From IMG/VR virus record IMGVR_UViG_3300010354_000180, positions 1 through 43,055 of that record: 43,055 nucleotides of DNA; one strand, 5' to 3'. This DNA comes from a virus. Below are positions 1 to 8,266 of the stretch, in pieces; within the stretch, counting starts at the first letter, position 1, and each line of letters opens with the position of its first letter. The position numbers and the translations under genes are program-made. The notes beneath the pieces are model-generated. The model was not told the origin of the DNA. It made no database searches and saw only the letters and a program-made list of their open reading frames with translations.

Positions 1-390
1 AGTGGATGGAGTGGTACTACTGGTGTAAGTGGTACATCAGGAGCTAGTGGCACATCGGGTTGGAGTGGTGTATCAGGTATTAGTGGCACATCAGGTTATA
101 GTGGTACGTCAGGTTGGTCAGGTACAACAGGCGTGAGTGGTACAACAGGCGTGAGTGGTACATCAGGTTGGAGTGGTGTATCAGGCTATACTGGTGTTAG
201 TGGATGGAGTGGTACAACAGGTATATCAGGCTATACTGGTGTTAGTGGATGGAGTGGTACTACTGGTGTAAGTGGTAGATCAGGATGGTCAGGTGTAAGT
301 GGATGGTCCGGAACTAGTGGATGGTCAGGTGTCAGTGGATACACAGGTATAAGCGGATTTAGCGGAGCATCAGGAGCTAGCCCTACAAGT
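1..390 (+). repeat. Degenerate 9-base repeat encoding Gly-X-Ser/Thr triplets
   Basis: Bases ggwnnnwsw repeat in frame (for example ggatggagt, ggtgtaagt, ggctatact). Larger blocks of about 45-60 bases recur, such as agtggatggagtggtac at 1, 205 and 247. The array is protein-coding and clearly grew by duplication. Confidence 0.85.
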
Positions 391-825
391 ATAAGTAACG
401 GTACAAGCAATGTGTCAGTTGCATTGAATAGTATTGTTACTATTGGTATTAGCGGTGTAGCAAATGTCAGTTCTTTTGGTCCAGCTGGACTAACTACAAA
501 CAAGTATTTGATGTATTCTGTACAAACCGGCATATCAGCAGCCGGTACAACACAAGGTGCAGCTACACAATTAGGAAATATAATTAATATTGTTAGCACC
601 GTATCCGGAGGCGCCAATGGAGTTGTGCTACCTTCAGCTACAGCAGGTATGATATTGTACATTACAAACTCTAGTGCTAACGCATTAAATGTATTCCCTG
701 CTAGCGGCGCAGCAATTAATACAGGGGCAACAAATGCAGCACTATCACAAGCTGCCGGGGCAACGCTACAATTTATAGCTCCAACTACAACACAATGGTA
801 TTCAGTTGGCGCAACATATGCATAA
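1..825 (+). CDS. Collagen-like tail fibre protein, 5' end outside the window
   Basis: The reading frame is open from base 1, so this is the C-terminal part of a longer protein. The first ~127 codons are a Gly-X-Ser/Thr triplet repeat (GWS, GVS, GYT, GTT, GTS), i.e. collagen-like with Gly at every third position. The remaining ~145 residues are a Ser/Thr/Ala/Gly-rich beta-type domain with the segments GVVLPSATAG and LNVFPASG and the ending QWYSVGATYA. Collagen-like stalks with a small C-terminal trimerising domain are usual in tail fibres and head fibres of aquatic T4-type phages. The next gene, an endolysin, starts 12 bases later after AAAGGTGA. Structural role is an inference; receptor binding cannot be read. 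Trp and Tyr in the X position are unusual for collagen. Confidence 0.75.
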   Translation, partial: SGWSGTTGVSGTSGASGTSGWSGVSGISGTSGYSGTSGWSGTTGVSGTTGVSGTSGWSGVSGYTGVSGWSGTTGISGYTGVSGWSGTTGVSGRSGWSGVSGWSGTSGWSGVSGYTGISGFSGASGASPTSISNGTSNVSVALNSIVTIGISGVANVSSFGPAGLTTNKYLMYSVQTGISAAGTTQGAATQLGNIINIVSTVSGGANGVVLPSATAGMILYITNSSANALNVFPASGAAINTGATNAALSQAAGATLQFIAPTTTQWYSVGATYA

Positions 826-837
826 TAAAGGTGATAT

Positions 838-1461
838 ATGGTAACATTAGAATTATTACAAGCAATGTGTCCTAAAACTAAAAGAGCGATTTTAGAAGGG
901 TATGTTGAACCATTAAATACAGTGGGTCAATATTATGAAATGTTTGACAATCCCAGACGTATAGCAGGTTTTTTAGCACAAATAGCACATGAATCAGGTG
1001 GATTTAATGCGGTTATAGAAAATCTTAATTATAGTGCTAAAGGTTTAATGACAACGTTTAAGAAATATTTTCCCACAGAAGAATTAGCAAAACAATATGA
1101 ACGCAAGCCACAGATGATTGCTAATCGTGTGTATGCCAATCGCATGAAGAACGGAGATGAAACCAGCGGTGATGGCTGGAGATTTCGTGGTCGAGGATTA
1201 ATTCAATTGACAGGTCGTGACAATTACACACGTTTTGCAGAAGCACTAGACATGGATATAGATAGCACAATTGCTTATTTAGAAACACCCAACGGTGCTG
1301 TAGCAAGTGCAGGATGGTTTTGGGACAACAATAAACTTAATCAATTCTGTGATCGTGATGATTTTATTACGTTAACTAAAAGAATAAATGGCGGTACAAT
1401 TGGATTAGCAGATAGACAACACCATTATCATATTGCATTACATCATTTAGGCGTACATTAA
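838..1461 (+). CDS. GH19 chitinase-like endolysin
   Basis: 207 aa, the length of a stand-alone GH19 lysozyme domain. Features of the family are HESGG at residues 51-55, which holds the likely catalytic Glu52, and FRGRGLIQLTGRDNY at 116-130, the substrate-groove motif of GH19 chitinases and phage endolysins. The C-terminal ITLTKRINGG also fits the family. It would cut the glycan of peptidoglycan at lysis. There is no signal peptide or membrane segment, so a holin is expected; a candidate is at 12271. The start ATG has AAAGGTGA (827-834) in front. It lies between fibre and structural genes, so a virion-associated lysin is also possible. Confidence 0.85.
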   Translation: MVTLELLQAMCPKTKRAILEGYVEPLNTVGQYYEMFDNPRRIAGFLAQIAHESGGFNAVIENLNYSAKGLMTTFKKYFPTEELAKQYERKPQMIANRVYANRMKNGDETSGDGWRFRGRGLIQLTGRDNYTRFAEALDMDIDSTIAYLETPNGAVASAGWFWDNNKLNQFCDRDDFITLTKRINGGTIGLADRQHHYHIALHHLGVH

Positions 1462-1462
1462 T

Positions 1463-3979
1463 ATGGCACAACCAGTATGGAATACACCCGCAGGTTCGAT
1501 AGGCACGTTTCCGTCGGGAGTTCCTGTTTCAGTTGCATTGTCTGCTAGTGCTGTTTTACCTGCTGTTTCGTTGACATATACTATTATAAGTGGTAATTTG
1601 CCACCAGGTATGGTAATGGATGAGGATGGTCTTATATCCGGCATCCCCTCATTAGTAACTGAAGAAACTATATCAACCTTTGTCGTAAGAGCCACAGATA
1701 ATTATAGCAACATACGTGACAGAACTTTTAGTATGGCAGTAACAGGAACTGCTATCCCGTCGTTCACAACTCCATCAGGAACTATCCTTAGTACAAATGA
1801 TAGTGTATGGGTAAGCGCACAGATAGGATATGACAATCCAGATTCTAATAATCCTGTGACTATATCACTACTAGAAGGTTTGTTACCTCCTGGATTAGAA
1901 ATAAATGAAGATGGGTTAATTAGAGGATATGCTGAACCTCCTACTATAACTGTTACTGTTCCTGCTGTCACAACTGCTGCTACAGTAACTGAAACAACTA
2001 ATATTATAACTTGTTTGAGTACTACTGGATTTACTATTGGTCGACCTGTTACTTTTAGCGGCACTGTTATGTTTGGTGGTATTGATGAAAACGTAACTTA
2101 CTACATAAAATCTATTATTAATAGTACCAGCTTTACTATTAGCTCAACACCCAATGGTTCAACATTTGTATTGAATAGTGGTACAGGATTTATGACAGTT
2201 AGCCTGCCTGCTATATCTACAGGACAGCCTACAATAAGAACATATAACTTTACACTACAAATAAACAGTCCATTGGGCGGAGGAATCAGTGCATATTCTA
2301 TAACAGTAATAAATCAAAACACACCTATAAGCCAAGGTGGTCCTGGATCTCCTGTGAATACTAGAGTGCCTACTATATTAAACACTAGACCAGAAACATA
2401 CAATATCAATAATAATAATCCATATTATGGTTATTATGTTTTACCTCCCGCTGATAGTAGTTACAACACGTATCCTCCCTCAGTTCCTGCATTTATAGGA
2501 ACGATTCAGAGTGACAATTATTTTGCTTTTAAAATAATCGGTAAAGATTTTGACAACAATGGTATAACATACTTGTATGCAGGATTACCATTGGGTTTAA
2601 CAGGAGATCCAGATACCGGATGGATCACAGGTACACCCTTTATATCTACGGCAGGTATAAATCAATACTCATTTAGCGTTTCTGTCTATAAGACTGCCAA
2701 CCCATCTATTGCGTCACCCTTTATAAATTTCTCATTTAATTTAGCTAATGATATAACAGGTGTTATTACTTGGGTTACACCAAATAATCTCGGCACTATA
2801 TTTAATGGAACAATCAGTACTAAGAGTGTACTAGCTACTTGTGATGTTGATTTACAATATCGTGTATCTGCTGGTGCACTTCCGCCTAATCTAACTCTAC
2901 TAAGTAATGGTGAAATAACTGGGTATGTAGCGAATCAACCTACATCAGAACTTTTAGGATTGAACGATGAAACTGTATTTACATTTACTATAGAAGCATA
3001 CTCTCCTGATTATCCTATTGTTATCTCAGCAAAAGAGTTTACATTAACGGTAATACAAGCGTATGTACAACCAACTGATATATTGTACATTAAAGCAACT
3101 CCTAGTATAGCCGACAGAGAATTAATCAATAATCTGTTGACAAACGAAACACTTATACCATATGATTATTTGTATAGACCTAACGACATTTACTTTGGTA
3201 AAGCAACAGAAGTTATATACGAACATGCATTTGGAATATATGCTAGTGATATAAACGAATACATTGCAGCAGTAACTAAGAATCACTATTGGAGGAACAT
3301 AACTTTAGGGGAATTAAAGACTGCACAGGCAAGAGATGACAACGGTCAAATTATTTACGAAGTAGTTTATAGTCAAGTAATAGACAACTTGCAAAATCCT
3401 CAAGGTGTAAGCGTAGCTGAAGAAATCTATTGGCCACGCCCAATAAATTTATTTTTAGGACCATGGTATACAAGCGTTACAAATATCTATACAAGTTATG
3501 AAGATATATTGGGACAACAATACTATACTAGTTTATCTCCAGGATTTGTGCGAGACTTATATCCAAACAGTTTGTTCAATATGCGTAACCGAGTAGGACA
3601 AGTTTTGGGTCAAGAATTTGATAGCACGTTACTACCCAAATGGATGACTAGTCAACAAGAAAATGGTAGCACGTTAGGGTACACACAGGCTTGGGTAATA
3701 TGCTACACTAAGCCAGGCTATGCAGAAACTATCAAAAATAACATTAATACATTGTGGTTAAAACCAGAGGGTACTCCTTACTCACTTAATCAAATTAATT
3801 TCAAAATTGATAGATTTGCAGTCAATAAGAGTATCACATACAATTATGATAAAAATACAAGTCCTCCTGCTTGGACCGGTTTACCTAGTGCTACGCCGGT
3901 ACCTGATCCTCTTGACAGTAAAAATTTCTATGTACTATTTCCTAGAAAAACTATTTTACCCGATGAAACGCAATACTAA
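1463..3979 (+). CDS. Large virion structural protein with Ig-like (He_PIG) domains
   Basis: 838 aa. At least four putative Ig (He_PIG type) domains are seen through the signature LPPG(M/L)..-DG-I-G-P: residues ~10-95 (NLPPGMVMDEDGLISGIP), ~100-170 (LLPPGLEINEDGLIRG), ~360-430 and ~445-530 (ALPPNLTLLSNGEITG). Residues ~175-245 hold a different beta module (VTFSGT..GGI..TYYIKSI) shared with the next gene. Residues ~540-838 are rich in Tyr/Asn, have no recognised domain, and may be the virion-attachment part. The ATG begins one base after the endolysin stop without a clear Shine-Dalgarno site, so translational coupling is likely. Probable tail or baseplate-attached surface protein (inference). 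Confidence 0.65.
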   Translation: MAQPVWNTPAGSIGTFPSGVPVSVALSASAVLPAVSLTYTIISGNLPPGMVMDEDGLISGIPSLVTEETISTFVVRATDNYSNIRDRTFSMAVTGTAIPSFTTPSGTILSTNDSVWVSAQIGYDNPDSNNPVTISLLEGLLPPGLEINEDGLIRGYAEPPTITVTVPAVTTAATVTETTNIITCLSTTGFTIGRPVTFSGTVMFGGIDENVTYYIKSIINSTSFTISSTPNGSTFVLNSGTGFMTVSLPAISTGQPTIRTYNFTLQINSPLGGGISAYSITVINQNTPISQGGPGSPVNTRVPTILNTRPETYNINNNNPYYGYYVLPPADSSYNTYPPSVPAFIGTIQSDNYFAFKIIGKDFDNNGITYLYAGLPLGLTGDPDTGWITGTPFISTAGINQYSFSVSVYKTANPSIASPFINFSFNLANDITGVITWVTPNNLGTIFNGTISTKSVLATCDVDLQYRVSAGALPPNLTLLSNGEITGYVANQPTSELLGLNDETVFTFTIEAYSPDYPIVISAKEFTLTVIQAYVQPTDILYIKATPSIADRELINNLLTNETLIPYDYLYRPNDIYFGKATEVIYEHAFGIYASDINEYIAAVTKNHYWRNITLGELKTAQARDDNGQIIYEVVYSQVIDNLQNPQGVSVAEEIYWPRPINLFLGPWYTSVTNIYTSYEDILGQQYYTSLSPGFVRDLYPNSLFNMRNRVGQVLGQEFDSTLLPKWMTSQQENGSTLGYTQAWVICYTKPGYAETIKNNINTLWLKPEGTPYSLNQINFKIDRFAVNKSITYNYDKNTSPPAWTGLPSATPVPDPLDSKNFYVLFPRKTILPDETQY

Positions 3980-4000
3980 ATACTATATGGAAATTAATTT

Positions 4001-5284
4001 ATGAGCGCAATTAATACTAATGGAATAGATGTAAATTATCCTATCCCCGGGCAGAATAATAGTTCACAGGGATTTAGGAATAATTTCGCTAGTATAAAAA
4101 CAAACCTAGATACTGCTAGTGATGAAATCTCTGACCTTCAAAATAAGGTAGTTGTAAAGTCCGCATTGGATAATACTGTCATTAATAATGACATGGGAAA
4201 TACTCTTATTAGCAATTGTGCCACAAGAAGTTTTAGAGCGACTACGTTTAATTTGGGCAACGCATTATCAGGAACCGTTGCCGTAGATGTGAGCTTGGGA
4301 GATGTACAGTACGGTACTGTCTCAGGAAACGTGCAATTTACTTTTGGCAATTGGGCACCATATGGTACTCAAAGTAATGTAGAATTACAATTAACAGTTA
4401 GCAATTCGTTAGCAGTAGTAAGTTGGCCTACAGAAGTTGTATCATCTAACAATAACTTTGGACTAACAACATTAGAAAACTATGGTGGATCCGCAGGATC
4501 AGGTAATATAAGCGTACCATACGGAGTAACACAATTAAATTATAGATTGAGTTCTACAGACTGTGGTAATACTATTACTATAGAACCGTATAACAGACCT
4601 AGACAAACTACACAATTACAACAACGCAATCCTTCTCCTACTGGTTATCAAGGTGATGTAGTAGGTACAGTAGCGTTAGGTGACACATACAATCAATTAA
4701 CTATTAGCAGCACAAATTCTGCGGATTATTTTACTACAGGAAATACTTCACAGTTATATACCGATTTACCTATAGTGTTCACTGGTGTAACTATGGAATC
4801 TAATATTACTATAGGAACAACGTATTATGTACGCAATGTTGTTTCTAGTACAACGTTTACAGTTTCTTCTACATTAGGTGGAGCTAATGTAAACTTAGCT
4901 GGCAACGCTAGCCCTACAAGTTCAATGTACGGGAATCCAGTGTCATACACATATGTATGTACTGATACGTATGATGCGACTTCATATACCAAGACAGTTA
5001 CTAATACAACATCTGGTACTAATTTAATAACTCTAAACAATACAACTAGTTTAACACTTAACGCTCCTATTGTGTTCTCTGGAACTACATTTGGCGGTAT
5101 CACAGCGGGGGTAGTTTACTATATAAAATCTATACCTAGTGGAACTGCAATATCTGTTAGTAGGTCTAGAACGAACGGAGTTGCAGATTCTACAGTTGTA
5201 TTAACTACTGCGACTGGTAGCTGCTCTGCAACAAGTTACGTTGGTTCGGACATATGGAAAAGAGTAGTATTAACTGCATGGTAA
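4001..5284 (+). CDS. Beta-rich virion structural protein
   Basis: 427 aa, Ser/Thr/Asn/Gly-rich. The N-terminus (NGIDVNYPIPGQNNSSQGFR) followed by a short helix (residues ~30-52) and an all-beta body is the form of conserved structural proteins found beside fibre genes in T4-type aquatic phages. Residues ~225-305 and ~330-410 are two copies of the TYYVxxI/VxFSGT module also present at residues 175-245 of the upstream gene. A degenerate late-promoter-like string, CTAAATACTATAT, lies at 3976-3988. Function is inferred from composition and position. Confidence 0.55.
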   Translation: MSAINTNGIDVNYPIPGQNNSSQGFRNNFASIKTNLDTASDEISDLQNKVVVKSALDNTVINNDMGNTLISNCATRSFRATTFNLGNALSGTVAVDVSLGDVQYGTVSGNVQFTFGNWAPYGTQSNVELQLTVSNSLAVVSWPTEVVSSNNNFGLTTLENYGGSAGSGNISVPYGVTQLNYRLSSTDCGNTITIEPYNRPRQTTQLQQRNPSPTGYQGDVVGTVALGDTYNQLTISSTNSADYFTTGNTSQLYTDLPIVFTGVTMESNITIGTTYYVRNVVSSTTFTVSSTLGGANVNLAGNASPTSSMYGNPVSYTYVCTDTYDATSYTKTVTNTTSGTNLITLNNTTSLTLNAPIVFSGTTFGGITAGVVYYIKSIPSGTAISVSRSRTNGVADSTVVLTTATGSCSATSYVGSDIWKRVVLTAW

Positions 5285-5290
5285 TAAATA
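5284..5290 (+). promoter_or_regulatory. Candidate T4-type late promoter (ATAAATA)
   Basis: ATAAATA lies directly after the stop codon of the structural gene and 5 bases before the GTG at 5296. No Shine-Dalgarno site intervenes. A transcript from it would start at or next to the start codon. Confidence 0.5.
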
Positions 5291-5295
5291 TTTAG

Positions 5296-5526
5296 GTGCA
5301 ACATCCATTTATATCAGATTTATCGGATAAGAGTCTAGAGGATCTTCAAAAAACTCTAACAGACCTTACTAACAAACTTAACTTTGCCTATCGTATGGGT
5401 AATGGACCTCTTATCAACCAAATAAATATGGTAATCGAAAGTTACCGAGCCGCATACAATAAGAAAATGGATGAGATGGTAAAGGCACAGAAGATAAACA
5501 CCAAAATAAGCATAGACAAAAAATGA
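5296..5526 (+). CDS. Small conserved helical protein of unknown function
   Basis: 76 aa from a GTG start. Residues 5-40 and 42-70 look helical and amphipathic (LEDLQKTLTDLTNKLNFAYRMGN), with a Lys-rich C-terminus. I recognise no enzymatic motif. The GTG was chosen because no ATG occurs before the conserved-looking helix, but it has no Shine-Dalgarno site and sits 5 bases after a late promoter motif, suggesting a leaderless message. The stop overlaps the next ATG by four bases, so the two are probably co-translated. Confidence 0.55.
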   Translation: MQHPFISDLSDKSLEDLQKTLTDLTNKLNFAYRMGNGPLINQINMVIESYRAAYNKKMDEMVKAQKINTKISIDKK

Positions 5527-6116
5527 ACGCTAGAATTTCTAAAAAATTCTTTTTTCAAGCTGCGGTACACCACGAAAAAACATTTCTAATAAATGACTAC
5601 GATATACAGTTGCACATGATTGTTGCTACTGATGATATTCGTGAACAAAATATTGCAATGGACAGAATCAAATATCTATTTGAATTCTGTTTAGAAAATT
5701 CAATTTTTATCAATAGCAGCGATACTAAAGCTGTAGACTTATATTCAAAGGCAAACATTAGGATATGTCCATTGCCCGAAGATCCTTATGATCAAATCAT
5801 AGGAATCGTAATAATGAATAAATGCAACGTTATTGCAGAAGAAAAATTAATAGTAACGTCAATTGAAATAAAATCTAAGTTATGCGATGACGTTGTTTTC
5901 CATATATCTGCTGACGAAGAAGTTGAATTTACTCATTATACAAATGTTTGGTGGAATGAAAATAATCCAAGCACAAATGGACACAAATCTTCCAAAAAAG
6001 AAAAAATTGTAGAACTTAAGAAAGAACCAAAAGATTGGAACAGTGTTGGGTTGAGTTGGAAACAGAATGACAATTGTGATAAGGGAGAAATTCTTTTTAT
6101 TCCTATTGACAAATGA
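5523..6116 (+). CDS. Conserved phage protein of unknown function
   Basis: 197 aa, soluble, no signal peptide. The N-terminal half is a mixed alpha/beta region (HMIVATDDIREQNIAMDRI). The C-terminal part (residues ~150-180) is Lys/Glu-rich and probably flexible, and the protein ends in a hydrophobic strand. No catalytic motif is visible. It overlaps the previous gene by four bases, and its stop codon lies inside the promoter region of the next gene. Confidence 0.5.
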   Translation: MNARISKKFFFQAAVHHEKTFLINDYDIQLHMIVATDDIREQNIAMDRIKYLFEFCLENSIFINSSDTKAVDLYSKANIRICPLPEDPYDQIIGIVIMNKCNVIAEEKLIVTSIEIKSKLCDDVVFHISADEEVEFTHYTNVWWNENNPSTNGHKSSKKEKIVELKKEPKDWNSVGLSWKQNDNCDKGEILFIPIDK

Positions 6117-6134
6117 TAATTTTTAAGTTATCAT
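6106..6134 (+). promoter_or_regulatory. Sigma70 promoter placed for a leaderless transcript
   Basis: TTGACA (6106-6111), a 17-base spacer and TATCAT (6129-6134). The seventh base after the -10 box is the A of ATG at 6141. There is no Shine-Dalgarno site. The spacer and -10 box hold a small inverted repeat, TGATAA/TTATCA (6114-6119 and 6128-6133). Confidence 0.65.
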
Positions 6135-6140
6135 CATTAT

Positions 6141-6647
6141 ATGAAGATAGATAATTACGGACAGCAAATTTACTCTGAAGAGGACATTTGCGATCTTTAT
6201 ATGTCCAATCCTAATATAAATCTCAAAAAGGTCTTAGTTGACAAAGAGATTAGATTATCAGATATCATTGATACTAGTACTCTACCAAAATTCATCACAC
6301 TTACAGATAATCAATCCAGCTTAAAAGAGTTTGATACTAATCTGCAATCTAAATGGTTCTTGCCCGAAAAATACAACGATTTTGACATAGCTAAATATAT
6401 CCTAGATCAATGTAGTAACGATGCTGAACTTCAACGTGCAGGTCAAGAACTGTTGCTTTTTCACGAAAGAGATATGTTTCCGTTACTTATATATTTGAAG
6501 TTTTTGGTAGACACCCTAAGAAGCAACAATATAGTATGGGGAGTAGGAAGGGGAAGCTCAGTAGCTAGCTTTGTCCTTTTCTTGCTAGGAGTACATAAAA
6601 TTAATTCATTGTATTATGATCTAAATATTGATGAATTCCTAAAATAG
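6141..6647 (+). CDS. Stand-alone DNA polymerase III alpha-like fragment
   Basis: 168 aa. Residues ~105-168 match the part of bacterial PolIII alpha just before the palm: VGRGSSVASFVLFLLG (135-150) corresponds to the family's PGRGSAAGSLVAYxLG, and YDLNIDEFL to the strand that normally reads LLFERFL. The polymerase aspartates (PDIDxDF) and the PHP domain lie outside this piece and are absent, so it cannot be a polymerase alone. The phage also has its own family B polymerase (34218). Possible roles are a structural relic, a decoy or a binder of host replisome or nucleic acid (all inference). It is driven by a near-consensus sigma70 promoter, so early expression is likely. Confidence 0.6.
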   Translation: MKIDNYGQQIYSEEDICDLYMSNPNINLKKVLVDKEIRLSDIIDTSTLPKFITLTDNQSSLKEFDTNLQSKWFLPEKYNDFDIAKYILDQCSNDAELQRAGQELLLFHERDMFPLLIYLKFLVDTLRSNNIVWGVGRGSSVASFVLFLLGVHKINSLYYDLNIDEFLK

Positions 6648-6665
6648 TTATTAAGGAGAAAAATT

Positions 6666-7085
6666 ATGGGAAAATACCGAAGCGCAATGGGCAGAACTGT
6701 TGATATGACAGAACTTATGGCTAAAAATGAACGAACTAGAGCCGTAGGTAACATGAAAGTAAACGCTAGGGGAGATACAATCGATGCACACGGTAAGATT
6801 ATAGAACCCGTTACTTCTAAGGTGAATAGTCAATATGCAAAGACCGTGGGCAATAGGTCAGCACAACCATTGCGAAATCAACGTACTATGAAGCCACCTA
6901 GAAAAGGAAATGAACCACTCCCACCAGTAAATAAAAAGCCCATTAGCAGACCTTCAGCCCCCACACTTGCATCTTCGGCCCCTGCACCTGAATTAACTTC
7001 TGTCGAACGTGAGTTAGAAGAGGATATGCAAGACGATTTAGAAGTGGAACAAATTAAAGCGAGGGAAAATAAGAATGGAAACTAA
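6666..7085 (+). CDS. Conserved basic, Pro-rich protein of unknown function
   Basis: 139 aa. The N-terminus (MGKYRSAMGRTVDMTELM) and the segment NVKARGDTID-like at residues ~30-42 look conserved. Residues ~65-115 are Pro/Arg/Lys-rich and disordered, and the end is acidic and helical (ELEEDMQDDLEVEQIKARE). A strong AAGGAG precedes the ATG. It overlaps the GroES gene by 11 bases. Possibly a virion or scaffold-associated protein; no domain recognised. Confidence 0.5.
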   Translation: MGKYRSAMGRTVDMTELMAKNERTRAVGNMKVNARGDTIDAHGKIIEPVTSKVNSQYAKTVGNRSAQPLRNQRTMKPPRKGNEPLPPVNKKPISRPSAPTLASSAPAPELTSVERELEEDMQDDLEVEQIKARENKNGN

Positions 7086-7440
7086 GCCATCATTTTCACC
7101 ATATAAGATAAAAGCACTGCACCCATTACGTGACAATATTATTGTATCGGATATGGCATTTGACGAACGAATAAGTAATGGCGGCATCGTTCTTATCAAC
7201 GATGACATGAAAAGCTCCGGTATTCGTCCACGATGGGCAAAAGTATTTGCTATTGGTCCCGATCAAAAAGATGTTAAAGTCGGGCAATATATCCTAATTA
7301 GTCACGGTCGGTGGACTAGAGGTATTAAAATAGAAGATGAGAACGGAGAACATACTATACGCAAAGTAGATAACAATGACGTATTGATGGTAAGTGATGA
7401 ACCCGTTAACGATCAAACAATGAGTGATAAGGTGTATTAA
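7075..7440 (+). CDS. 31: GroES-type co-chaperonin (gp31-like)
   Basis: 121 aa, GroES/Cpn10 fold. HPLRDNIIV (residues ~16-24) is the first strand. ERISNGGIVLINDD (31-44) is the mobile loop, carrying the hydrophobic GroEL-binding tripeptide IVL at 38-40. The GKVxxxGPD-like turn is present as AKVFAIGPD. It would cap the host GroEL, as gp31 of T4 does when the major capsid protein is folded. Length is close to gp31 (111 aa) and longer than bacterial GroES. The gene overlaps the previous one, and the next starts two bases after its stop. Confidence 0.85.
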   Translation: METKPSFSPYKIKALHPLRDNIIVSDMAFDERISNGGIVLINDDMKSSGIRPRWAKVFAIGPDQKDVKVGQYILISHGRWTRGIKIEDENGEHTIRKVDNNDVLMVSDEPVNDQTMSDKVY

Positions 7441-7441
7441 A

Positions 7442-7972
7442 ATGGCAACTTGGAAAGTAGAACCTACATGGAAGAAGTCTGTAATTGAGCGCAACTACCT
7501 TACCAACGGTGACAATATATTAATGATTGAAACCGGTTGGCGTTGGGGGGAATTTTTAGTCCATACCGACGACGATAATCCTCCTAACATTGAAGCAGGT
7601 GTTGACATCTACAACTGTGAATATGAAACAGAACTATTAGAAACTTGGGACGGTTGTTGGGAAGATAGAGATTACGATGACTGCGACGATGAAACACGTG
7701 AATGGCTTGAAGAATTCTTAGAGGAAAACAGTTGGCTCGACTTGGAAGAACATGGATGGGTACAAGACGAATGCGAAATGATTATTGATTGTGATTTAAA
7801 AATCACACGTATGAATGATGATGGAACTGAAGGAGAGGTAATCATGACTGAACAACCTGTTTCTTCTGAAATCGATCATGAAGGCTGGGTATCTACTACA
7901 AATACATCGACACCCATTATCACTAATCCTGGTGCCCCTTGGCCCTTTGATACTCCTAAGGAAGAAAAATGA
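7442..7972 (+). CDS. Very acidic Trp-rich conserved phage protein
   Basis: 176 aa from ATG 7442. An in-frame GTG at 7424 also exists, but it overlaps GroES and adds an unlike segment. Residues ~50-115 are extremely acidic with many Trp and Cys (for example WEDRDYDDCDDETREWLEEF). The C-terminus is Pro/Thr-rich. No known catalytic motif is seen. The charge pattern could mimic nucleic acid, but that is speculation. The ATG is preceded by AAGG at some distance. Confidence 0.5.
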   Translation: MATWKVEPTWKKSVIERNYLTNGDNILMIETGWRWGEFLVHTDDDNPPNIEAGVDIYNCEYETELLETWDGCWEDRDYDDCDDETREWLEEFLEENSWLDLEEHGWVQDECEMIIDCDLKITRMNDDGTEGEVIMTEQPVSSEIDHEGWVSTTNTSTPIITNPGAPWPFDTPKEEK

Positions 7973-8265
7973 AATGGTTTAATAAATGGTTCGCTAAAAA
8001 GTGCAAACAAGCATGGGAAGATTCACGTGCTGATGTGCCAATTAAAGAGTCTATGGCAGCACAACTTGTTGCAGCTAGGTCTATTGATAGTCATAATGGC
8101 ATGAATTTTACAATCTATCGTGCAAACGGTGGTTATGTAATTGAGACTAGGACATACGACAAGAAGCGTGATTCTAGCGATCATAATCTTCATATCATTA
8201 CTGATGACAAAGAATTGGGTGAAGAAATAGGTAAAATAATCACATATCAATCATTAAGGAGCTAA
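7969..8265 (+). CDS. Small conserved phage protein of unknown function
   Basis: 98 aa, basic N-terminus (MKWFNKWFAKKCKQAW) followed by an alpha/beta body (MNFTIYRANGGYVIETRTYD, then HNLHIITDDKELGEEIGKII). This looks like a small folded domain with a strand-turn-strand and a final helix. GGAAG precedes the ATG, which overlaps the previous stop. Function unknown. Confidence 0.5.
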   Translation: MKWFNKWFAKKCKQAWEDSRADVPIKESMAAQLVAARSIDSHNGMNFTIYRANGGYVIETRTYDKKRDSSDHNLHIITDDKELGEEIGKIITYQSLRS

Positions 8266-8266
8266 T

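Noticed and set aside
1-390. Short regular repeats that could suggest a CRISPR array
   Set aside because: The period is 9 bases, there are no unique spacers, and the frame is continuous coding for Gly-X-Ser/Thr.
231-662. Long open frame on the minus strand opposite the collagen-like gene
   Set aside because: It is the antisense of the triplet repeat, gives a Pro/Leu-rich repeat without ribosome site, and has no independent support.
5422-5428. ATAAATA as a late promoter
   Set aside because: It lies inside a coding gene with no gene start downstream; the same applies to copies at 29745 and near 39807.
7424-7441. GTG start 18 bases upstream for the acidic protein
   Set aside because: It overlaps the GroES end and adds residues unlike the MATWK start; the ATG at 7442 is better.
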